DNA of 64,000 nt from Erigeron canadensis. Taxonomy: Eukaryota > Streptophyta > Magnoliopsida > Asterales > Asteraceae. The notes under the pieces were generated by a model. The model did no database searches. It saw nothing but the letters and a program-made list of their open reading frames with translations, and was not told the DNA's origin. Positions 57,758 through 64,000 of this stretch are shown here, one piece after another; position 1 is the stretch's first letter; each line of letters opens with the position of its first letter. The position numbers and the translations under genes are program-made. The DNA lies in assembly GCF_010389155.1 (NCBI RefSeq), contig NC_057765.1:3534001-3598000 (forward strand), read 5' to 3'.

Positions 57758-59900
57758 CACTTTTTGTAGTTTCACATAAGTACAACTCTATAAAAGTTAT
57801 AGCTTCCATGCTGAAAGTTAAGAAAAATGAAACATGTGACTTGAATAAACTATCATTAATGAATTAAATCACCATTAGTTATTAATATTAAATTAAACCA
57901 TCGGTCATTTATATTAAAAAATATCTCTATTAAATGCCATCAAATCAAATATTTTTACATTATTTACCTTCACCATTTGACATCACCACAACCATCATCA
58001 TTCATCGTTGCTATCACACCGCCGTTATCGTAGTCGTATTGCGTGGGTACCGATTAACGTATCCAAACCTATCTACTCCCGAACCAACCTTGTTTATCTT
58101 AATTTATTGCATTGAATAAGTTTTATATAGAAAGGTTAATAAATAAAATAAAATCATTTCAAATTTTATATATATCTTTAATCGAAATCCCAAAATCGGC
58201 ATATTAATAAAATAATACTTATTATATATATTGCTATAATTATAAATGAAATACTTTCTTAATCATGAAGCCACCATCTTCTGCAAAAGATCGATCGCAC
58301 AACTAATTAAACCAATTGTTGTGGGGTCAATTTTGGCTCCAATGAATCAAAACTATTAACCTAATTCAAAGAGCCAACTTCATGTAAACCGTACGTTAAT
58401 AAATATCATTATCCAATGAATCACAACTAATGGTCTTATTAATCAGATTCTAAAAAATTTACACTTATTTGTAACTAAAATGTCTGTCACAGATTTAAAT
58501 TTAAACTAAAATGTCTGTCACAGATTTAAATTTAAATTAATCAAAAGATATTTTTTGCAATTATTTCTCTTACTCATATTTTGTAAAAATGATACAATTC
58601 TTCTTTTTATATAAAAAATAGTTGACTATACAAAAGAGCTAATAAAATATTTTATTTTTTGTTAAAAATTATTATTATTATTATTATTATCTTTATTAAT
58701 TATATAGAGTTAAAAAAGACCCCGTGTATTAGAAATCTGTTTAATGTTTAGCTAATATTGACTACTATTATAATCTACTTAATATTTTTATTTCAAATTC
58801 TCGCAAATGTATACCGTTTTAGGTGATGTGTAAAATGAAAATTTCAATTCGAAGTTTATTTTCTTAACTTATAAATTTGTAACATATAATTATTTAACAA
58901 GGATTGAACTCTTAACGTTCTACAACGTTATAAGCTTTTAAGTGGTTTGATTACAAAATTATAATAGAGGGCAATTTTTTGCTATCAAGCCCTGAGCATC
59001 AAATAACTCACGACCGGCCTTGGATACTGCCAAACAACAAAAAAAAGTCACAAACATTCAACAAAAATGAGGCTTAGCACTGAATATATTTTGTATTCAA
59101 TACAGACACAACAATAAATATGTTAACTGTTTGTTTTTTTTTTTTGCGTTTTCGTATCTTATGTATTTTAAGAGGAGTTTATGCTCTTTTAAAAGGTGTT
59201 TATAGCTTATATTTTTAAAACGATTTTGTTTGTACGCAGGAAAGACATAGTGGAAACTTGCTTAAGATCAAAGGAATTTAGTGCAGCAACAATCACAAGA
59301 TTGAACATGATTTGGTAAACAGATTCTTCTTTTTTTCTTAAATAAAGATTTTTACTTTTCTTTTGTTTTCTTATTATATTGAAGAAACCCGCTTCATTTT
59401 GTTTGATTTTGGATAAATCTTGATTTCTTGAAAATGTGCTTATGATTGATAAATACATTTATCATATGAATAAGAGCTATTGCTAATTTCAAGATTCTAA
59501 TTTTTGCCCAATATGTGTATAATATACACAGATTGATTAGCATTAAGAATTTGGTCTTGTTTGCATGCACATATTCATAGAACAAATTGTTCCATTTAGT
59601 TTAATTTTGACCGAGTAAGGGTGATGACCGATAGATACAAAGTAACTGTAAATTTTATTACCGTAAAAGTAGGTGAGAGTTTTTTTAATAATTACCAGCA
59701 TTAAAATAGTTACCGTGTTTAAAAAAATTGTATATTAAATAAATTAAAAGAGTTACCATATACAAAATAGTTAAAGTTGACTTTTATTTTTAATGGCTAA
59801 GATCGATTTATTTAAAAATTTCAAAGGCTAAGATCAAAAGATAAGTTTTATTTTTTTCTCTCTACCAGCAATATATATATAATATAATATATAATATATA
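57758..59900. other. Right part of the Helitron-like insertion, noncoding
   Basis: AT-rich with a direct duplication ACTAAAATGTCTGTCACAGA (near 58476 and 58506) and an ATT microsatellite near 58671-58690. No gene recognised. Confidence 0.4.
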
Positions 59901-60549
59901 ATTACAAACTTTCTCTTTATAAATCTTTGATTCAATAGAAACACCCAACATTGGCTTAATTAACACAAAGTACATACCTGTACAGTCGATTATATCATCA
60001 ACTAAAATCCTGAACCAATCAGAAGTGAGTTTTCAAGCCTCCATTCATTCAATGAAATCACGGGGACAAAGATAGTAAGCCCCTGTGCTAAGTTGAGTTT
60101 GAGAAAAATTTTCTCCAAAAATTTGCTATATATCCTTTGCTCTCTTGCAAGACTTTATTTGCTGCTTCATCAATGTACACAAGATTTGCACCACACCAAT
60201 GTACATCCACAAGACCCTTGCTCACAATGATAGACACAGTAACTGTCTTCAATTTGTAACGCTTTCCAAATTGGCCAATAGCTTGACCACATACCAACTT
60301 GATCAGGTTTGCCAAATACTCTGGGGTTGTACATCAAGTTAACACCATTGGGCGTATATTGAAAAGTTATATATTGAAAAGTTATAATTAATCCTTCAAG
60401 CATCCTGTGGGCATGCAGGTACTTTGAAAAGTTATCAATCATCCACCCGATTTGGACGCAAGCTTGGGATGACTTGTGCCTATAGCGTCGAGGAGGAATC
60501 CCCTCCTGGACACTCCCCCGAGACGTCTATAGGTTAAGGACTTACTTGA

Positions 60550-61083
60550 TTAGCAAATAACACAAGTATTAGGATTTTCATCTTCATTAGGTTTGGGATA
60601 ATATAACGAATCATAAGGTTGACTTCCTTGATATAACGAATATCTTAACTTTATAGCCTCTTCTTGTCTCTTTTCTAACTCATCTTCTTTTTTCTTGTCA
60701 CGTCCATCTTCCTCTTTCTGTTTTCCTGGCTCTTTTGCAGGCCCAACTGACAAAATCTTTATACGACATATTTTTCTCAGTTTTAACACTACTGCAACTG
60801 GATCTACATCTCCTATTATAGTCAGTTTCTTGTCTTTCATGTCCATTGCTATTGAATCCACCCCTGTGTTTTTTTATCAAGTGATGTCACAGATTTAATC
60901 TTTAATTATAAACTAAGATCTGGGTTGGTTTATTTTTGAAAATTATGATAACCCCAGATGAATACATTTAATAAAGTTTGTATTGTAGTCGTTATAGACT
61001 ATAGTACCTGGGAGTGTTGAGACCTGTTTCATTGCCTTTTTCTTGATTTTTTCATCCAAGATATCCAATTTGAACACAACTTT
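60550..61083 (-). CDS. HMA-domain isoprenylated protein (HIPP-like), partial model
   Basis: Two exons: 61083-61008 ([25 protein letters not shown]) and 60863-60550 ([31 protein letters not shown], then a Lys/Glu-rich linker). They join in phase 1. The fold is a beta-alpha-beta-beta-alpha-beta HMA domain of HIPP/HPP type; the usual metal-binding CxxC is absent, as in many members. It ends in CVIC and a stop, a CaaX-type prenylation box for membrane attachment. The first tiny exon with the start codon was not found and may lie beyond the nested elements at 61.2-62.5 kb. If they broke it, this is a pseudogene. HMA/HIPP proteins are common effector targets and NLR-integrated domains; any link to the nearby TNL copy is only positional. 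Confidence 0.7.
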
Positions 61084-61194
61084 CTGCAATATAATTGAAG
61101 AAGTTGAAATTATTTCAAACACCTATTTAGGATTTCACATAATATGCTCGTTAATTGTATAATTTGTAAAATATATCTCGTAGTTGGGGAAAAC

Positions 61195-62512
61195 ACCCTT
61201 TGTTTTTCAGTTTTGATTTTCAAGAAAACAAACAAAAAACAGAAAACGTGTTCAAATAATAGTTTTCCAAAAATGTTTTCCAAGAAAATTGAAAACGCTA
61301 TTTTTCACTTTTCTATGTGAAATTAGAAAACACTTTTTTTTTTTTTTTTTTTTTTTTATCGTTTTCCATTTTTAAATTTTGAAAACCTTAAATTATATTA
61401 ATTCTCCTCCAACGCCCACGTCTGTGCCCCCCGTAACCCTTCGCCCTAAGTAGTTAAGGACCGGAATTTCGGTGTTTCGGTCAAGGACCGGTAAGCAAGA
61501 TATTGGTTTTTCGGTGGTATTTCGGTAATTTTAAATATTAATATTTTATATATTTATATATTTTATATAATATAATATACTTATACCTTTTTAGTATGTA
61601 GAAGTTTGAATAGAATATTTCATATATATTTTTAATTTTAATATGTAAAAGATATCAGCATATTTATTTAAAAAAAAGTCAGATTAAAAATAATAAAGTA
61701 TCCTCGTTACAGATATTAATATACATTATTGGATGTCTAAACTTCTTTTCAATAACAAAAGTCACCTACTCTGCTGCTGTTGAAAAAAAGTCACCTACTC
61801 CCCCATCTTTATATTCTGGCTATCTCTCTTTTCTTTTTCTTACTTCTACGTTCTACCACATCAAGTAGCACGCGAAGAGATAGCTATTTTTTGTGGTGGG
61901 TGTACTGTGAGCCTTTCAATAGTCTTCAGAAATTATCTTTTAACTTATTCTAGGAAATTCCTTAATATCAGATCCAACAAAAAGGTATGTACTGTGTATT
62001 CTATTCGATTTTCTTTGGCCCGAATCTCTAGATTGACGGTCAAATTTGTCTCGCACCTGCTACCTCTACGTGCTATCCCCTTTTCCTCTCTTCCACCTTT
62101 TTTTCTCCCTTGATTTATTATGTTTGGCCCAAAAAATTGAAAAATAAAATCAAAACCCGTAAAACCACCGAAACCACCAAAGTTAAAAAGGTTGAATTTC
62201 GGTCATATTCTGGTCAATACCACTGGTATTCCCAGAAACGTAAACGAAACCGATATATGAAACCGAAATTGTTTCCACCCTTCGAAAACTGGTATACCAC
62301 CGAAATTGATAACATAGCCTTCGCCCTCTCCCCGTCACTACCCACCCTAGAACATGTTTTTTAATATGGTAAATAATAATAGCATATTTTAGTTTTGAGT
62401 CCGTTTTCAAAATTTTCAATTTATTTCTAAAAATGGAAAACTCCTTCTATTTTCTTGAAAATTAGAAATGGAAAACTAAAAAACATTTTACACAACTATA
62501 TGTGCCCTAAAT
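61195..62512. mobile_element. Foldback-like element, outer
   Basis: Left part (TTTTGATTTTCAAGAAAACA) and right part in reverse (TTTCTAATTTTCAAGAAAAT) are inverted and similar over about 150 bp; right terminus TTTAGGGCACATATAGTT. Borders are approximate. It is interrupted by the 870-bp insertion below. Confidence 0.45.
61448..62317. mobile_element. Nested element with 10-bp target duplication
   Basis: CCTTCGCCCT flanks both sides (61438-61447 and 62318-62327). Interior ends carry repeated ACCGGAATTTCGGT and, inverted, ATTTCGGTGGTATACC motifs. A 9-10-bp duplication suggests a Mutator-type element. No transposase ORF. Confidence 0.7.
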
Positions 62513-62517
62513 ATAAT

Positions 62518-62932
62518 AAAAGACCAAATTGTCATCTACTTTCTTGAAGGATCAAACTTGCCATTAAATAACTTTAAAAGGAGCAAATTTACCCTCACTC
62601 TTTTAGAAATTATATATATATTAGGTTTCACTTATTGTCAATAAACGTTAGTGTAATTGTTTTGTTTGGGGTGCTAAATGCGCTTTAACATATAAAATGA
62701 ACAATGTGAAAACTGAAAAGTTGCATAAATTTTTTCTTATTTACATTAAAATATGTACACATAATACTCTAAATCAATACACCTAAAATTTATGACAGAA
62801 CAAGGTGTTAACATTATGTCGTTGGAGTTCAAATCGATGGCTTTGGATGTGACCGTGGAAGAGGTCGTTGATTTGTGATGAGCCAATACATTGGTAAACG
62901 GTTCCAACAGGATGCCATGTGAGATGTTACAG
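62518..62932. other. Spacer, nothing recognised
   Basis: AT-rich, with a (TA)n stretch near 62611-62622. Confidence 0.4.
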
Positions 62933-63398
62933 TGTTGGGAAATTATTTTTATGTCAGTGTTAGCTTTGGTTATATTAGGAAACGTTCAAATGAGGGACTA
63001 CAGGTGTTCAACTGAAGAAAGTCGAGAAGAATGAAGACTGAAGTTAAATGGTCAAAGAGGACTAATATTGAAGACATTGGGTACTTGGAGGACTGTTATC
63101 TATCTTGAAGATAAAAGACTTGATATTTCGAAATGTTTATCCTGATGAGAGGCACCGATTATATAATATATCTTCAAAAGATCATCTCAACATTATATTC
63201 TTCTCTTATTTTTGCTATTTTTGTATATACATTCATATTAAAGAATCTGTATTCTATATTCATATGATTATCATCTTTATCATATGATTTATTTCTAATA
63301 ATAATTCTGTAATAACTTGTAAACTCTTTGTATTGTGTTTATATACATAATAAATACTATAATTGATTCTTGGTTCAATTCCAGAGATCTTACATACA
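62933..63398 (+). mobile_element. Probable 5' LTR of a retrotransposon leaving the window
   Basis: Begins TGTTGGGA and ends near TACATACA. TGTGTTTATATACATAATAA and a CTTGG-TTCAATTCC end region suit a Copia LTR. It is followed 4 bp later by TGGTATCATGATTCAAG at 63403, which fits an initiator-Met tRNA primer-binding site (TGGTATCA). Only the leader follows inside the window, with no gag frame visible. Confidence 0.55.
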
Positions 63399-63402
63399 GG
63401 TG

Positions 63403-63412
63403 TGGTATCATG
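63403..63412 (+). other. Primer-binding site of the LTR element
   Basis: TGGTATCATG directly downstream of the LTR matches the common plant Copia PBS start TGGTATCA, complementary to the 3' end of tRNA-iMet. Confidence 0.5.
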
Positions 63413-64000
63413 ATTCAAGTTGAACTGAGAAGATGATCGAGGTGGAGGTCAGGTGTCCAGGAAAAGTTGAGATGGTTTGAGCCTTTGAGGTGAGGCTATT
63501 TTGACGGGATCCTTACTATGAAGAACATCGATGGTGATTGTTGGGTTAATCGACTTGTTCATGGGTCACGAGTCAGTGGGTCAGACGGGTAATGTTTTCA
63601 CGGGCTGTGAGGTTTGGATAAGGGTCAGATTTGACTCTAAACTAGCAGCAGAAGCATTCCATATTGCTCATGTTTTATTATAGTTTAAATAAGTAAACTT
63701 TGGGTTTCTCCTCCAAGGTGATCACAATACTTACATACTCTTCCATATTTCATTTTGCAATTCCTATTGTAGCCTTCCTTCCAATCCTTATATCTTTTTA
63801 TTAATTTCTTCTTCTATTTTGCCACTTAGTTTCTTTACAACGGGGTTAAAAATACCCGCTTTTACCTGTTTACATCTATTTTCCTTTACTTTGATGTCAA
63901 ACCCTTGACATCTAAGTTGCAGAAGACTAAGTACATTCATTTATTGTTGGTGCATTTGACACATCAGGGATAACTAACTTGGTACCATCACAAGCCACAG

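Larger units (their letters stand above)
52412..59901 (-). mobile_element. Large Helitron-like insertion (about 7.5 kb)
   Basis: The empty site is visible in the parent (CTGTTACCATTATAAATTTT near 30491-30510). Here the same sequence is split between A 52411 and T 59902. The minus-strand 3' end has the hairpin CCTGGTC-ACC-GACCGGG, then TATTAATCTAG and T, as in Helitrons. The 5' end is a TA-rich tract without a clean TC. No Rep/helicase ORF is visible. It carries the 4.6-kb inverted-repeat element and satellite-like array. Confidence 0.6.
51655..60430 (-). pseudogene. Decayed duplicate of the TNL 3' exons, split by a 7.5-kb insertion
   Basis: In minus-strand order, 60430-59940 matches the post-LRR exon (31100-30577), with a deletion of about 40 bp and a repeated TATTGAAAAGTTA. 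Then 52400-52293 matches exon 30490-30393, with a 7-bp GCATTAG insertion shifting the frame. Then 51820-51700 matches exon 30102-30010, with an in-frame stop. Collinear homology then ends near 51645, the position of the linker exon in the parent. No bHLH sequence lies between here and the PP2C fragment at 49.3 kb. Not functional. Confidence 0.85.

Noticed and set aside
62183..62419. Frames in the nested element at 61.4-62.3 kb
   Set aside because: They derive from GGTTTCGGT-type repeats and carry no domain.

Overview
This is AT-rich nuclear DNA from a flowering plant. Evidence: multi-exon genes with GT-AG introns, a TIR-type NLR (a class absent from grasses), a RGF/GOLVEN peptide gene, a nuclear tRNA-Asn, and many plant transposons (Copia, PIF/Harbinger, Helitron, Stowaway, foldback/Mutator-like, SINEs). 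The NLR layout and sequence style suggest a eudicot, possibly Asteraceae; the family assignment is a guess.

Layout. 0.3-1.4 kb: degenerate minisatellite. 2.9-6.8 kb (+): a five-exon precursor of a sulfated RGF/GOLVEN/CLEL peptide, with a Stowaway MITE, a Helitron and a CACTA end in its introns. 7.1-8.0 kb: small Harbinger element. 8-13 kb: gene-poor. 13.0-13.9 kb: a SINE with clear target-site duplication, then tRNA-Asn(GTT). 13.9-16.2 kb: Harbinger element carrying only a broken Myb/SANT-like ORF. 16-22.5 kb: repeats, a LINE remnant, a second SINE and a palindromic MITE. 23.1-26.0 kb (+): an intact PP2C phosphatase. 26.5-28.3 kb: two MITE-like elements. 28.4-38.9 kb (-): a TIR-NB-ARC-LRR gene whose exons read in frame into the C-terminal 373 residues of a MYC2-type bHLH factor. 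Its 4.8-kb first intron holds a Copia remnant, a Harbinger transposase element and a MITE. 39.4-40.1 kb: Harbinger-like element. 41.1-44.7 kb: degenerate Copia. 44.7-60.4 kb: decayed partial duplicate of the PP2C-TNL neighbourhood, split by a Helitron, a 1.1-kb Mutator-like element and a 7.5-kb Helitron-like insertion. Inside that insertion is a 4.6-kb inverted-repeat element with an array of about eleven 273-bp units. 60.5-61.1 kb (-): part of a HIPP/HMA gene. 61.2-62.5 kb: nested elements. 62.9-64 kb: LTR plus primer-binding site of a retrotransposon leaving the window.

Main result. The most unusual item is the predicted TNL-MYC2 fusion of 1,547 aa over ten exons. All nine introns have matching phases. 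The bHLH part keeps the DNA-binding and ACT-like dimerisation regions but lacks the N-terminal JAZ-interacting and transactivation domains. The decayed duplicate at 51.6-60.4 kb carries homologous TNL 3' exons but no bHLH at that position, which fits gain of the bHLH in one copy or loss in the other. This resembles an NLR with an integrated domain, here from the jasmonate master-regulator family. The fusion is a splice prediction by eye; a transcript spanning 29.8 to 29.56 kb would settle it.
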